DNA of 64,000 nt, taken from assembly GCA_900468535.1 (NCBI GenBank), contig UBTY01000050.1, forward strand, positions 65,194 to 129,193, given 5' to 3'. Below are positions 49,929 through 59,115 of this stretch, piece by piece (positions within the stretch are counted from its first letter, which is position 1; each line of letters starts with the position of its first letter). This DNA comes from Hyphomicrobiales bacterium. GTDB lineage: Bacteria > Pseudomonadota > Alphaproteobacteria > Rhizobiales > Rhizobiaceae. The position numbers and the translations under genes are program-made. The notes below the pieces were generated by a model. That model was not told the origin of the DNA, did no database searches, and was given only the letters and a program-made list of their open reading frames with translations.

Positions 49929-51365
49929 ATGCGAATTGCCGTAGGCGGAATTCATACTGAATGCAGCACCTACTCCCCGGTGCTGATGACGATTGAGGAC
50001 TTCCGCGTCCTCCGGGGAACCGATCTGCTCGACGCCGAGTATTTCAACTTTCTCAACGCCGATGGCGTTGAGCATCTCCCGCTTCTGCACGCCCGGGCCG
50101 TCCCCGGTGGCCCCGTCTCGCACGCCGCCTACCAGGCGTTCAAGGCGGAATTCCTCGAGCGTCTCGAGGCATCCCTGCCGATCGATGGCCTCTATCTAGC
50201 CATGCATGGCGCGATGAATGTCGATGGCATGGACGATGCAGAAGGCGACTGGATCTCTGCGGCACGCGCGGTTGTCGGGCCTGACTGCATCGTTGCTGCA
50301 AGCTACGATCTCCACGGCAATGTCAGCCAGAAGATCATCGACCAGCTCGACATCTTCGCAGCCTATCGCACCGCGCCGCATATCGATGTTCGTGAGACGA
50401 TGGTGCGTGCATGGTCCATGCTGGTTGATGCCCTGAAGAGCGGGCAGCGCCCCGGCGTCGCCTGGGCCCCCGTACCGGTTCTGCTGCCCGGCGAACGAAC
50501 CTCCACCGAGGATCAACCCACCCGTTCTCTCTACGACATGCTGCCGCGTTTCGATGAGCGCGACGGCATTCTCGATGCCAATCTCATGATCGGTTACGTC
50601 TGGGCGGACGAGCCGCGCGCGACGGCCTGCGGTGTCGTGACCGGCACCGACAAGGCCGCGGCAACTGCAGCGGCTGAGGAAATTGCTCGATCCTACTGGG
50701 ACGCCCGCGAAGGCTTCCAGTTCGGCCCGGTGACTGGACCGCTCGACGCGATGCTTGATATCGCCGAGACGTGTGAGACGGCGCCGCTCATTCTCGCGGA
50801 TTCCGCCGACAATCCGACGGGCGGCGGTGTCGGAGACCGTGCCGACGTCTTGAACGCCCTTCTCGCTCGCAAGTTTGAAAATGCGCTGGTTGCCGGGATA
50901 ACCGATCGCCCTGCGGTCGAGGCATGTTTTACGGCTGGCCTTGGAAAGACGGCATCGCTGCGTATCGGCGGAAGCCTTGATCCATCGAGCACTCCAGCTC
51001 TGGTGGAGGCCGAAGTGCTGTTCCTCGACGGTCCGGGCCCGTTGCCGGAACGTCAGGCAGTCGTGCGCATCGGCGGCGTCACGGTCGTTCTGGCGGCACG
51101 TCGGCGCCCCTATCACAACATATCGGATTTCACCCGGCTCGGTCTTGCACCCGAAAAGGTCAGGCTGCTTGCGGTCAAGTCCGGCTACCTTTCGCCGGAA
51201 CTGGCCCCGATCGCCAACCCGAACCTGATGGCGTTGACCGAGGGCGTGGTGAACCAGGATATCGAGCATCTCGAAAGCAACCGCCGGCTCCGGCCCGCCT
51301 TCCCCTTCGATCGTGACTTCGATTTTCAACCGAGCGCACGTCTTTCTGCGCGCTGGCAGAGCTGA
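49929..51365 (+). CDS. M81 family metalloprotein (MlrC-like), copy 2
   Basis: A 478-residue M81/MlrC-family protein. Probable metal ligands: Glu in GIHTECSTYSP, His in MHGAMN, Asp and His in SYDLHGNVS, His in APHIDVRETM; the C-terminal domain has ADSADNPTGGGVGD. It is a clear paralogue of the protein at 43786-45261 but only moderately alike, with the same motif order. The gene starts ten bases after the hexosaminidase gene, so it shares its transcript. Substrate unknown; amide or peptide bond cleavage is the best guess. Confidence 0.88.
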   Translation: MRIAVGGIHTECSTYSPVLMTIEDFRVLRGTDLLDAEYFNFLNADGVEHLPLLHARAVPGGPVSHAAYQAFKAEFLERLEASLPIDGLYLAMHGAMNVDGMDDAEGDWISAARAVVGPDCIVAASYDLHGNVSQKIIDQLDIFAAYRTAPHIDVRETMVRAWSMLVDALKSGQRPGVAWAPVPVLLPGERTSTEDQPTRSLYDMLPRFDERDGILDANLMIGYVWADEPRATACGVVTGTDKAAATAAAEEIARSYWDAREGFQFGPVTGPLDAMLDIAETCETAPLILADSADNPTGGGVGDRADVLNALLARKFENALVAGITDRPAVEACFTAGLGKTASLRIGGSLDPSSTPALVEAEVLFLDGPGPLPERQAVVRIGGVTVVLAARRRPYHNISDFTRLGLAPEKVRLLAVKSGYLSPELAPIANPNLMALTEGVVNQDIEHLESNRRLRPAFPFDRDFDFQPSARLSARWQS

Positions 51366-51370
51366 AACTC

Positions 51371-51408
51371 GCTCTGGCAGGTTTGGCTCGGCCGAAACCT
51401 GCCAGAGC
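51371..51408 (+). terminator. Stem-loop after the second M81 gene
   Basis: Perfect 14-bp stem (51371-51384 with 51395-51408) and a ten-base loop that begins five bases after the stop. It marks the end of the right-arm operon, although no T-run follows. Confidence 0.65.
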
Positions 51409-51455
51409 ACGCTTGCCCGGCAACCGGGTGATTTGACCACGTTTAGACAGTACCG

Positions 51456-52658
51456 ATGAACCGCCTCCTCCCAGCCGTTTTCCGCGCCCCCTCTATCCGG
51501 GTGAGCATGCTTGCAATTTTTGCCTTCGGCTTCGCGGGCGCTTCCACAGCGCCTTACCAGTCCATCATCGGAATTCGCGAGCTTGGCCTCAGCAACGGGC
51601 TCTACTCGGCGCTGATTTTCTGCGCAGCCGGTGTCAACGTCATCGTCAGCATCCTGCTCGGGAACCTGGCGGACAGACTGGGCGAATACCGAACCATGAT
51701 GTTGACGGTCGCCGTTTTCGGTATGATCGGTTACGGCGCGGTCTATTTCGTGCCGACGCAAATAACGTTTGTGATCGCCGCGCTGATTTTCCTGCCGGTC
51801 TTCTGGGCGCTCAACTCACTGCTTTTCGGCAACGTGCGAGCGGCGACCCGCGACATGGAGCGAAACGACGTCGCCACCGTGAACTCCGGCGTCAGGGCGA
51901 TGATCTCGCTCGCCTGGGTGCTGGTGCCGGGGTTTACCGCCGCCCTTCTGGCCAATTCCAGCACCATGCTGCCGGCCTACCTTTTTGCGGCGCTCGCCTG
52001 TGTCGTCTGTTTTGCATTGATCGCCGGATTTCTGCCTCGGCAGCGCGGAACGGACAATGCGGCGACGCACCACCTGTCCTACCTCGCAGCGCTGGGTGAA
52101 GTCGTCTCACCGCCCGTTATGGTCCGGGTTGTGGCTGTCGCTCTGATCAGCAGCATGCTGCACGTCAATGGCACCATCTTTCCATTGATCGTCACCGGTG
52201 CGGCACATGGAACGGTGGCTGATGTCGGCGTTCTCATTGGGATCGTGGCGCTTCTCGAAGTCATCTTCATCTTCGTATGGGGTCGTGCGCAGAGAATGAT
52301 GAGCCATGTGACCACCCTTGCGATCGGCACCGTAATCTATGTCGTTTACCTCGCGCTGCTGGGTCTGGCATCCGCACCCTGGCACGTCTTTGCGCTCACG
52401 ATTTTCAGCGGGATCGGTGCGGCCGCGCTGATCAGCATTCCGATCACCTATCTCCAGGATCTCATCGCGGAGCGTCCCGGCCTCGGAAGCGCGCTGATCT
52501 CGGTCAACCTCTTTCTGGGCGCCGGGCTGAGCGCTCTGCTCTTCGCGCTGGGAACGGCCGCAAGCAGCTATTCGGGTACCGCGCTGATAGCTGCTGCTGC
52601 CGGTTTGGTCGGTCTCGCCATGCTTCTGTTCTTCGATGGCAAGAGGCAGCGGAGATAA
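51456..52658 (+). CDS. MFS transporter (sugar-efflux-like)
   Basis: A 400-residue membrane protein with about 12 hydrophobic segments. The loop between TM2 and TM3 has GNLADRLGEYRTMM, the MFS motif A. The overall layout resembles SetA-type sugar-efflux permeases (STAPYQSIIGIRELGLSNGLYS at the start). It may export a pathway product or carry a sugar. It follows the M81 operon after a stem-loop, on the same strand, so co-transcription by read-through is possible. Confidence 0.8.
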   Translation: MNRLLPAVFRAPSIRVSMLAIFAFGFAGASTAPYQSIIGIRELGLSNGLYSALIFCAAGVNVIVSILLGNLADRLGEYRTMMLTVAVFGMIGYGAVYFVPTQITFVIAALIFLPVFWALNSLLFGNVRAATRDMERNDVATVNSGVRAMISLAWVLVPGFTAALLANSSTMLPAYLFAALACVVCFALIAGFLPRQRGTDNAATHHLSYLAALGEVVSPPVMVRVVAVALISSMLHVNGTIFPLIVTGAAHGTVADVGVLIGIVALLEVIFIFVWGRAQRMMSHVTTLAIGTVIYVVYLALLGLASAPWHVFALTIFSGIGAAALISIPITYLQDLIAERPGLGSALISVNLFLGAGLSALLFALGTAASSYSGTALIAAAAGLVGLAMLLFFDGKRQRR

Positions 52659-52734
52659 AGGCAAGCAACCTCTTGTCACTCATCCCGGAGTAACCGATGC
52701 TGCCGGCCACGATCGCGGCAAAGGATATTCTCGC

Positions 52735-53748
52735 ATGTCCGACACTTCAGCCAAACCTCCACTCGACGTGACAGGCGTGCATCTCCGGATACCGCGCATC
52801 CCGGCAGCTTTCTTCGGCATCGTGCTCGGATTGGCAGGCCTGACGAACAGCTGGCGCGCCGCGGCTTCAATCTGGAATTTGCCGCCGCAGATTGGCGAGG
52901 CCATCGGGATCGTGGCAGGCGTAGTGTGGCTGCTGCTCATCCTTCTCTACGCCGGCAAATGGCTGATCGACGCGAAAGCCGTTGCTGTCGAAGCGCAGCA
53001 TCCGGTGCAATGCTGCTTCATCGGCCTCATCGGCGTCTCCACCATGCTAATCGCGATCGTGCTGCAACCTTACAGCCATGCTGGCGCGATGGCGCTGTTT
53101 GCCGCCGGCGCGATCTTCACTCTGGTGTTCGCCCTCTGGCGGACCGGTATCCTCTGGCGCGGTGATCGCGATCCAACGGCTACAACGGCGGTGCTTTACC
53201 TGCCGACGGTTGCCGGTTCCTTCGTCATGGCGATAGCAGTATCCGCGTTCGGCTCGTCCGATTGGGGCCAACTTGCTTTCGGCGCCGGCTTCTTTTCGTG
53301 GCTGGCGATCGAGTCCGTACTGCTGAACCGCCTCTACAACGCTCAGCCTCTGGCTGAACCTTTGCGCCCGACCCTTGGCATCCAGCTTGCGCCGCCCGCT
53401 GTCGGCTGCGTTGCCTATCTCAGCGTCACGACCGGAACACCTGATATGCTCGCTCACGCCATGCTGGGCTACGCGATCCTTCAGCTTCTGCTGATGCTGC
53501 GATTGCTGCCATGGATCCGGCGGCAGCCCTTCGCGGCATCCTATTGGGCCTTCACCTTCGGCGTGACGGCGCTATCGACTGCGGCAAGCAAGATGGTAAC
53601 GCGGAGCGACCCATCAGGCGCGCTGCATATCCTCGCGCCGGTCCTGTTTGTCGTCGCAAATGTGGTGGTGGGTCTCATAGCAATCGGAACCGTGCTGCTG
53701 CTGGTCCAAGGCAAACTCCTCCCAAGACCGGCCGCTACTCCGACCTGA
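52735..53748 (+). CDS. TehA/SLAC1-family membrane channel
   Basis: A 337-residue inner-membrane protein with about ten membrane segments: IPRIPAAFFGIVLGLAGLTNSWRAA at TM1, a family hallmark, and PTLGIQLAPPAVGCVAYLSVT in the middle, where the conserved APP motif sits. TehA homologues are anion channels linked to tellurite resistance and dicarboxylate export. AAGGA precedes ATG 52735. It is probably separate from the catabolic cluster. A bidirectional stem-loop separates it from the convergent putA. Confidence 0.85.
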   Translation: MSDTSAKPPLDVTGVHLRIPRIPAAFFGIVLGLAGLTNSWRAAASIWNLPPQIGEAIGIVAGVVWLLLILLYAGKWLIDAKAVAVEAQHPVQCCFIGLIGVSTMLIAIVLQPYSHAGAMALFAAGAIFTLVFALWRTGILWRGDRDPTATTAVLYLPTVAGSFVMAIAVSAFGSSDWGQLAFGAGFFSWLAIESVLLNRLYNAQPLAEPLRPTLGIQLAPPAVGCVAYLSVTTGTPDMLAHAMLGYAILQLLLMLRLLPWIRRQPFAASYWAFTFGVTALSTAASKMVTRSDPSGALHILAPVLFVVANVVVGLIAIGTVLLLVQGKLLPRPAATPT

Positions 53749-53758
53749 GCATCGATAG

Positions 53759-53790
53759 CCGCAACGCGATCGTTTAAGCGCGCGTTGCGG
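53759..53790. terminator. Bidirectional stem-loop between the TehA-like gene and putA
   Basis: Perfect 10-bp stem (53759-53768 with 53781-53790) and a 12-base loop in the 59-base gap between convergent stops. It can serve both transcripts. Confidence 0.6.
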
Positions 53791-53807
53791 CCATAATCTG
53801 CGTTCGA

Positions 53808-56800
53808 TCAGCCGATCGACATCAGGCTTGCATTGCCGCCGGCCGCCGCGGTGTTGATCGAGGTCGAAACCTCTTCCAACAGCCAGTTGAGGCAATAGGC
53901 ATCCGGATCGCGTGCAAGCGCGTCAGACGACGCCGACTGCGTCAGCAGCAACGGACCGGGCATGGCCGCGATCTTGTTCAGCATCGCGGTCAGATGCGCG
54001 CCCTCGCCCTCGATCAAGGCGCCAGCGAAGCTCACGCCGGCAGAGGCGGCATCCTTGAAGACCACCCTGTTCGATACCGTCGCCGGCAGGCCATCGAGGC
54101 TCGAGCGCAACCGGTCGTCGCATTCGACGACGGCGCTGTTGCCAGTTGCGAGGACGGACGAAATCTGCCGGCGCAAGCCGATCTCCGAGATCGGAAGGCA
54201 GTAGATCGTACCACGCGGATGCAAGGCATAGAGGTTGCGTTCGCCGACTGGGCCCGGCAATTCGCTTTCCAGGCCAAGCGCCGACTGGCTGCCCAGGTTG
54301 CGCGCCATCTCGGCGTCGTCCGCCAGGCCCTTCTGGTCGAGCCACTTGGCGAAATCGGAGAGACCCGGATCGCTATAGACAGAGCTGTGCTGCGGCGGAA
54401 TTGGCGGATTCTTCACCAGACGGCCGAGATAAAGCGGACCACCGGCCTTTGGCCCGGTACCCGATAATCCACGACCACCAAACGGCTGAACGCCGACGAC
54501 GGCTCCGATCACGTTGCGGTTGACGTAAACATTACCGACCTTAACCCGCGAGGTAACGTGAGCAATCGTCTCATCGAGGCGGGTATGCAGACCAAAGGTC
54601 AAGCCGTAACCGGTATCGTTGATATCGTCGATCAACCGGTCGAGATCCTGTCGGCGCCAGCGGATGACGTGGAGCACGGGACCGAAGACTTCCCGCTTCA
54701 AGTCGGATAGCTGGCGGAGCTCGATGATCGTCGGCGCGACGAAGGTTCCGACATCGGTCGCTGCCGGCAGCTCGACGCGCTCGACGGGGCAACCATGGCC
54801 ATGCATCGCCTTCACATGCGTCTCGATGATGTCCTTCGCTTCTGCCGTGATAACAGGACCGATATCGGCCGAAAGCCGATTGGTGTTCGCGATGTTCAAT
54901 TCACGCAGCGCGCCCTTGAGCATCGTCAGGGTGCGGTCGGCAACATCCTCCTGCAGGCACAGCACGCGAAGAGCCGAGCACCGCTGACCGGCGCTGTCAA
55001 AAGCGGACGCGATGACGTCACCGACGACCTGTTCGGCAAGCGCCGAGGAGTCAACGATCATGGCGTTCTGGCCACCGGTCTCGGCGATGAACGGAATTGG
55101 CTTTCCGTCCGCGGACAGCCGCTTTGCGAGCTCCGCCTGAATGATCCGGGCAACCTCCGTGGAGCCGGTGAACATCACGGCTGCCGTCTCCTGCGCGGCA
55201 ACAAGCATGGCGCCCGCGCGACCGTCACCGGGGATCAGCTGCAGTACATCGGCCGGAATGCCTGCCTCATGCAAGATGCGGACAGCCTCGGCAGCGATCA
55301 GCGGTGTTTCTTCCGCTGGTTTTGCAAGCACGGGGTTGCCGGCAACTAGAGCAGCGGCGACCTGGCCGGTGAAGATAGCCAGCGGGAAATTCCAGGGGCT
55401 GATGCAGACGACGGGACCGAGCGATGCATGCGAAGGACCGAGCGTGCGTCGGGCCTGCTCGCTGTAGTAGCGCAGAAAGTCGACAGCTTCGCGAACTTCG
55501 GCGATTGCGTTTTGAACCGACTTGCCTGCCTCGCGCATGATCAAGCCGAGGAGGACCTCCATCCGCTCTTCCATGAGATCGGCGGCTCGTTCCAGCGCAC
55601 TGGCCCGTTCGATGGGTGCGACAGCGGACCATGATGGCGCCGCCTTCAGCGCAAGAGCTGCAGCGGCAGCGCCTTCCTCGGCAGTCGCTTCCCTCACGGA
55701 ACCGACGATATCTCTCTCGTCGGCCGGGTTGCGAACCTCGCGTGCTGGTCCTGCAGCCGTCGTTCCGACCGAAGCGGTCCAGGTCGTCGCAGCGCTCCGT
55801 TGGAGGGAGGCGGTAAGTTCATCCAGCGTCGTCTCGTTCGAGAGATCAAGCCCGCTGGAGTTCTTGCGCGCGCCGTAAAGGCCCTCGGAAAGCGCAATCT
55901 TGTCGTGCTTCTGGCCAACAACCGGCATCTTCGCGACAATCTCGACCGGGTCGGCAACCAGCTCGTCGATCGATACATTGGGGTCGGCGATGCGGTTGAC
56001 GAAGGAGGAGTTTGCACCGTTTTCCAATAGACGCCGGACGAGGTACGCCAGCAGCGTCTCATGCGTGCCGACGGGCGCGTAGATGCGGCACGGACGGTTC
56101 AGGTTCTGACGGCCGACCACCTCGTCGTAGAGCGGTTCGCCCATGCCGTGAAGGCATTGGAACTCGTACTTGCCGACGTAGTAGTCAGAACCCGCCATCT
56201 GATAGATCGTTGCGAGCGTCTGGGCGTTGTGGGTGGCGAACTGCGGGAATACCGCATCGGTCGCAGCGAGCAGCTTCTTGGCGCAGGCGATGTAGGACAC
56301 ATCGGTGTAAATCTTGCGGGTGAAGACCGGAAAGTCAGCCAGACCGTCGACCTGCGCGCGCTTGATCTCTGCGTCCCAGTAAGCACCCTTGACGAGACGA
56401 ACCATAATACGGCGTCCGGCGCGGCGAGCAAGGTCGATGATGTAGTCAAGCACCATCGGGCAACGCTTGCCATAGGCCTGCACAACAAAGCCCATGCCGT
56501 TCCAGCCAGCCAGATCCTCGTCGAGGCAAAGGGACTCGAGAATATCCAGCGACAGCTCGAGGCGATCGGCTTCCTCGGCATCGATGTTGAGGCCGATGTC
56601 GTAGGACTTCGCGATTAGGGCCAGCGCCTTCACCTTGGGCAGCAGTTCGCCCATGACGCGCGCGCCTTGAGCGCGGACATAGCGCGGATGCAGGGCCGAC
56701 AGCTTGATCGAGATGCCCGGGCCCTCGTAGATCCCTCTGCGGTCGGAGGCCTTGCCGATGGCATGGATGGCCGCCTCATAGTCCTTGTAATAGCGCTCAG

Positions 56801-57515
56801 CATCGGCAGCCGTGGTCGCGGCCTCTCCAAGCATGTCGTAGGAATAGCGGAAACCACGCTGTTCGAGCGGTCGAGCACGCTGGAGCGCTTCATCGATGGT
56901 TTCGCCGGTAACGAACTGCTCGCCCATCATGCGCATGGCCATATCGACGCCGCGCCGGATCACGGGCTCGCCGCAACGCGCGATCAAGCGGGTAAGCGCC
57001 GCCGAAAGGCTGCGATCGTTGACGGTTGACGTGAGCTTGCCGGTAACGACAAGACCCCAGGTTGCGGCATTGACGAAGAGAGACCTGCCGCCGCCAATAT
57101 GCGCCTTCCAGTCACCTTCGGAAATCTTGTCGCGGATAAGCGCGTCGCGCGTGGCCGTATCCGGAATACGCAAAAGCGCCTCGGCCAGACACATCAGCGC
57201 CACCCCCTCCTGGCTGGAGAGCGAGTATTCGTGGACCAGTCCCTCTACACCCGTGCCCTTGTGCTTGGCACGCAACGCTTCGATCAGCTTGCGCGCCGTT
57301 GCGGCAGCAGCCTTGCTGACCTTCTCGGGAAGTGCGGCGGCCTCGACCAGGCGTGGAACGCATACGGTTTCAGGCGTACGGTAAGCCGCTGTGATTGCGC
57401 GACGCAAATCGCTCTGTTCGCGGATCGTAGGTGCAAATGCGCTGAACGGATTTTCAGCGTTGTGAGCCTGCTCTGTGGGGGCACCGGGCGCCGCTGCGCC
57501 GTCGACGATCGTCAT
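53808..57515 (-). CDS. putA: Bifunctional proline dehydrogenase/P5C dehydrogenase
   Basis: A 1235-residue PutA. The PRODH barrel (about residues 170-480) holds EGPGISIKLSALHPRY, NIDAEEADRLELSLDILE, VVQAYGKR and YDEVVGR. The P5CDH domain (about 540-1000) has ISPWNFPLAIFTGQVAAAL, FIAETGGQNAMIVD with the general-base Glu, FDSAGQRCSALRVL with the catalytic Cys, and GGRGLSGTGPKAGGPLYL; a C-terminal ALDH-like domain follows. It oxidises proline to glutamate at the membrane face. The N-terminus has no ribbon-helix-helix repressor domain, unlike E. coli PutA. AGGAGA precedes ATG 57515. Divergent putR is its likely activator. Confidence 0.96.
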   Translation of the reverse strand: MTIVDGAAAPGAPTEQAHNAENPFSAFAPTIREQSDLRRAITAAYRTPETVCVPRLVEAAALPEKVSKAAAATARKLIEALRAKHKGTGVEGLVHEYSLSSQEGVALMCLAEALLRIPDTATRDALIRDKISEGDWKAHIGGGRSLFVNAATWGLVVTGKLTSTVNDRSLSAALTRLIARCGEPVIRRGVDMAMRMMGEQFVTGETIDEALQRARPLEQRGFRYSYDMLGEAATTAADAERYYKDYEAAIHAIGKASDRRGIYEGPGISIKLSALHPRYVRAQGARVMGELLPKVKALALIAKSYDIGLNIDAEEADRLELSLDILESLCLDEDLAGWNGMGFVVQAYGKRCPMVLDYIIDLARRAGRRIMVRLVKGAYWDAEIKRAQVDGLADFPVFTRKIYTDVSYIACAKKLLAATDAVFPQFATHNAQTLATIYQMAGSDYYVGKYEFQCLHGMGEPLYDEVVGRQNLNRPCRIYAPVGTHETLLAYLVRRLLENGANSSFVNRIADPNVSIDELVADPVEIVAKMPVVGQKHDKIALSEGLYGARKNSSGLDLSNETTLDELTASLQRSAATTWTASVGTTAAGPAREVRNPADERDIVGSVREATAEEGAAAAALALKAAPSWSAVAPIERASALERAADLMEERMEVLLGLIMREAGKSVQNAIAEVREAVDFLRYYSEQARRTLGPSHASLGPVVCISPWNFPLAIFTGQVAAALVAGNPVLAKPAEETPLIAAEAVRILHEAGIPADVLQLIPGDGRAGAMLVAAQETAAVMFTGSTEVARIIQAELAKRLSADGKPIPFIAETGGQNAMIVDSSALAEQVVGDVIASAFDSAGQRCSALRVLCLQEDVADRTLTMLKGALRELNIANTNRLSADIGPVITAEAKDIIETHVKAMHGHGCPVERVELPAATDVGTFVAPTIIELRQLSDLKREVFGPVLHVIRWRRQDLDRLIDDINDTGYGLTFGLHTRLDETIAHVTSRVKVGNVYVNRNVIGAVVGVQPFGGRGLSGTGPKAGGPLYLGRLVKNPPIPPQHSSVYSDPGLSDFAKWLDQKGLADDAEMARNLGSQSALGLESELPGPVGERNLYALHPRGTIYCLPISEIGLRRQISSVLATGNSAVVECDDRLRSSLDGLPATVSNRVVFKDAASAGVSFAGALIEGEGAHLTAMLNKIAAMPGPLLLTQSASSDALARDPDAYCLNWLLEEVSTSINTAAAGGNASLMSIG

Positions 57516-57636
57516 ATGTTTCTCCTGATCCGCGTAGGGCCTGAAGCTAACAGGGTTTGAGAAGTCAATTTCACTTGATTTGAATGCCTGTTGAATATAA
57601 TTCGCCATTGATTGGCGGAATTTGAGGGCAATTCAC
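57516..57636. promoter_or_regulatory. putA-putR divergent promoter region
   Basis: The 121-base gap is AT-rich around 57560-57600 and contains an imperfect dyad near 57603-57617 (CGCCA...TGGCG). Lrp-type activators bind such regions; PutR binding is inferred from the arrangement. Confidence 0.55.
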
Positions 57637-58107
57637 GTGAATACAACCAGCCACAGTAGAGAAATCGACCAGTTCGACCACAGGATTATCGAATCCCTGC
57701 TGTCCGATGGCCGGATGTCCGTTACCGACCTGGCGAAACGCGTCGGTCTTTCCAACACGCCGTGCCAGGTCAGATTACGACGTTTGATCGAAGACGGCTA
57801 TATCCTTGGCTTTCGCGCGATCGTGGACGTCAACAAACTCGGCAAGAATCACGTCGCCTTCACCGAGGTCAAGCTGTCGGATACGCGTGAGAACGCGTTG
57901 AACGCCTTCAACGTCGCGGTTCGAAAGCTGCAGGAGGTCGAAGAATGCCACATGATCGCTGGCGCCTTTGATTATCTTCTGAAAATCAGGACCTCCGATA
58001 TTGCCAACTATCGCCAGGTGCTTGGAGAGAAGATTTCCAGCCTGCCTTTCGTGGCCAATACGTCGACCTTCGTGGCGATGGAGGCGATCAAGGAGAACGG
58101 TCTCTGA
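57637..58107 (+). CDS. putR: Lrp/AsnC family regulator PutR
   Basis: A 156-residue Lrp-type regulator: N-terminal helix-turn-helix (IIESLLSDGRMSVTDLAKRVGLSNTPCQVRLRRLIEDGYILGF) and a C-terminal RAM ligand domain (CHMIAGAFDYLLKIRTSDIANYRQVL). GTG 57637 is preferred because GAGGGC lies seven bases upstream; TTG 57622 is the alternative. Divergent from putA, it matches PutR of Agrobacterium and Rhodobacter, which activates putA when proline is present. Confidence 0.9.
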   Translation: MNTTSHSREIDQFDHRIIESLLSDGRMSVTDLAKRVGLSNTPCQVRLRRLIEDGYILGFRAIVDVNKLGKNHVAFTEVKLSDTRENALNAFNVAVRKLQEVEECHMIAGAFDYLLKIRTSDIANYRQVLGEKISSLPFVANTSTFVAMEAIKENGL

Positions 58108-58169
58108 GCCGTCGCAGCCGTCATTTTTGAGATGACAAGGCCAGCCTTCTCTGCGAAAACATTCGCGAT

Positions 58170-58253
58170 GAGAGACAGGGGCGCACGCCGGAAGGCGGGC
58201 TGAGAAGTACCCTTTGAACCTGAACCAGATAATGCTGGCGGAGGGAGTCGCTC
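58170..58253 (+). ncRNA. TPP riboswitch (THI element)
   Basis: The conserved core is present: a GGGGCGC stretch, then GCUGAGA (58198-58204), ACCC, GAACCUGA (58216-58223) and AUAAUGCUGGCG..AGGGAG. The closing stem P1 pairs 58170-58176 with 58247-58253 with one mismatch, and a CGCC-GGAA-GGCG hairpin forms P3. It binds thiamine pyrophosphate and lowers expression of the thiMED operon downstream. Confidence 0.92.
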
Positions 58254-58291
58254 GGGACTTCCCGCGCTTTGCGTGTCTTCCCTCGCGTCTC

Positions 58292-58308
58292 GCCCCGCTG
58301 AAAGGGGC
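58292..58308 (+). promoter_or_regulatory. Hairpin hiding the thiM ribosome site
   Basis: GCCCC (58292-58296) can pair with GGGGC (58304-58308), which contains the thiM Shine-Dalgarno. It is a probable part of the riboswitch expression platform, acting on translation. Confidence 0.55.
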
Positions 58309-58311
58309 AAT

Positions 58312-59115
58312 ATGCAAGACCAGACATCACCAGGCAAACTGCTTGAAGCCTTGCGCGCGCAGCCGCCGCTCGTGCACTGCATCACCAATTTCGTCGCGAT
58401 GAACATTGCGGCCAACGTGCTGCTGGCGACCAGCGCTTCGCCTGCCATGGTGCATGCCGAAGAGGAAGCCGGAGAATTCGCCGCCATCGCCGGCGCGCTA
58501 ACGATCAATATCGGAACGCTGTCCGCCGGATGGCTGAGAGGCATGCGCGCTGCCGCCGCCGCCGCACGCGACAATCGCAAACCCTGGGTGCTCGATCCGG
58601 TCGCCCACTATGCCACGGCTTTCCGGCGGCAGGCGGTGGCGTCGCTGCTTGAACTTCACCCCACAATCATCCGCGGCAATGCTTCCGAGATCATCGCGCT
58701 CGCCGGCGGGGCGAGCCGAGGCCAGGGTGTCGACAGCCGCGATCCTGTCGAGCAGGCCGAAGCGTCCGCGCGGCTGCTGGCAGAGACGCACGGAGCTGTC
58801 GTTGCAGTTACCGGCGCCACCGATTTCGTCACCGACGGCATCAGAGCGGTTCGCATCGATGGTGGCTCGCCATGGATGCCTCAAGTGACGGCATTGGGTT
58901 GTTCCCTGACCTGCCTGGTCGGCGCGTTTGCGGCCATCAACCCCGATGCGCCCTTTGAAGCAACGATCGCGGCGCTTGCGGTGTTTGCTGTCGCAGGCGA
59001 GGCGGCTGCAACCGAAGCACAAGGTCCGGGCTCGTTCTCGGTGCGCTTCCTCGACAGCCTCGCGCGCGTCGACGGCGCGTTTCTCGACAGACACGCAAGG
59101 ATCCGCCAAGCATGA
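58312..59115 (+). CDS. thiM: Hydroxyethylthiazole kinase
   Basis: A 267-residue ThiM. Family stretches include PLVHCITNFVAMNIAANVLLATSASPAMVHAEEE, NIGTLS, WVLDPVAHYAT, IRGNASEIIALAGG, GVDS and VTALGCSLTCLVGAF with the anion-hole GC motif. It phosphorylates the thiazole alcohol salvaged from thiamine. It is the first gene after the riboswitch; AAAGGGG precedes ATG 58312. Its stop overlaps thiE by ATGA. Confidence 0.95.
   Translation: MQDQTSPGKLLEALRAQPPLVHCITNFVAMNIAANVLLATSASPAMVHAEEEAGEFAAIAGALTINIGTLSAGWLRGMRAAAAAARDNRKPWVLDPVAHYATAFRRQAVASLLELHPTIIRGNASEIIALAGGASRGQGVDSRDPVEQAEASARLLAETHGAVVAVTGATDFVTDGIRAVRIDGGSPWMPQVTALGCSLTCLVGAFAAINPDAPFEATIAALAVFAVAGEAAATEAQGPGSFSVRFLDSLARVDGAFLDRHARIRQA

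Noticed and set aside
50196..51761. 521-codon minus-strand frame
   Set aside because: Antisense to the second M81 gene and the MFS gene; composition is that of a shadow.
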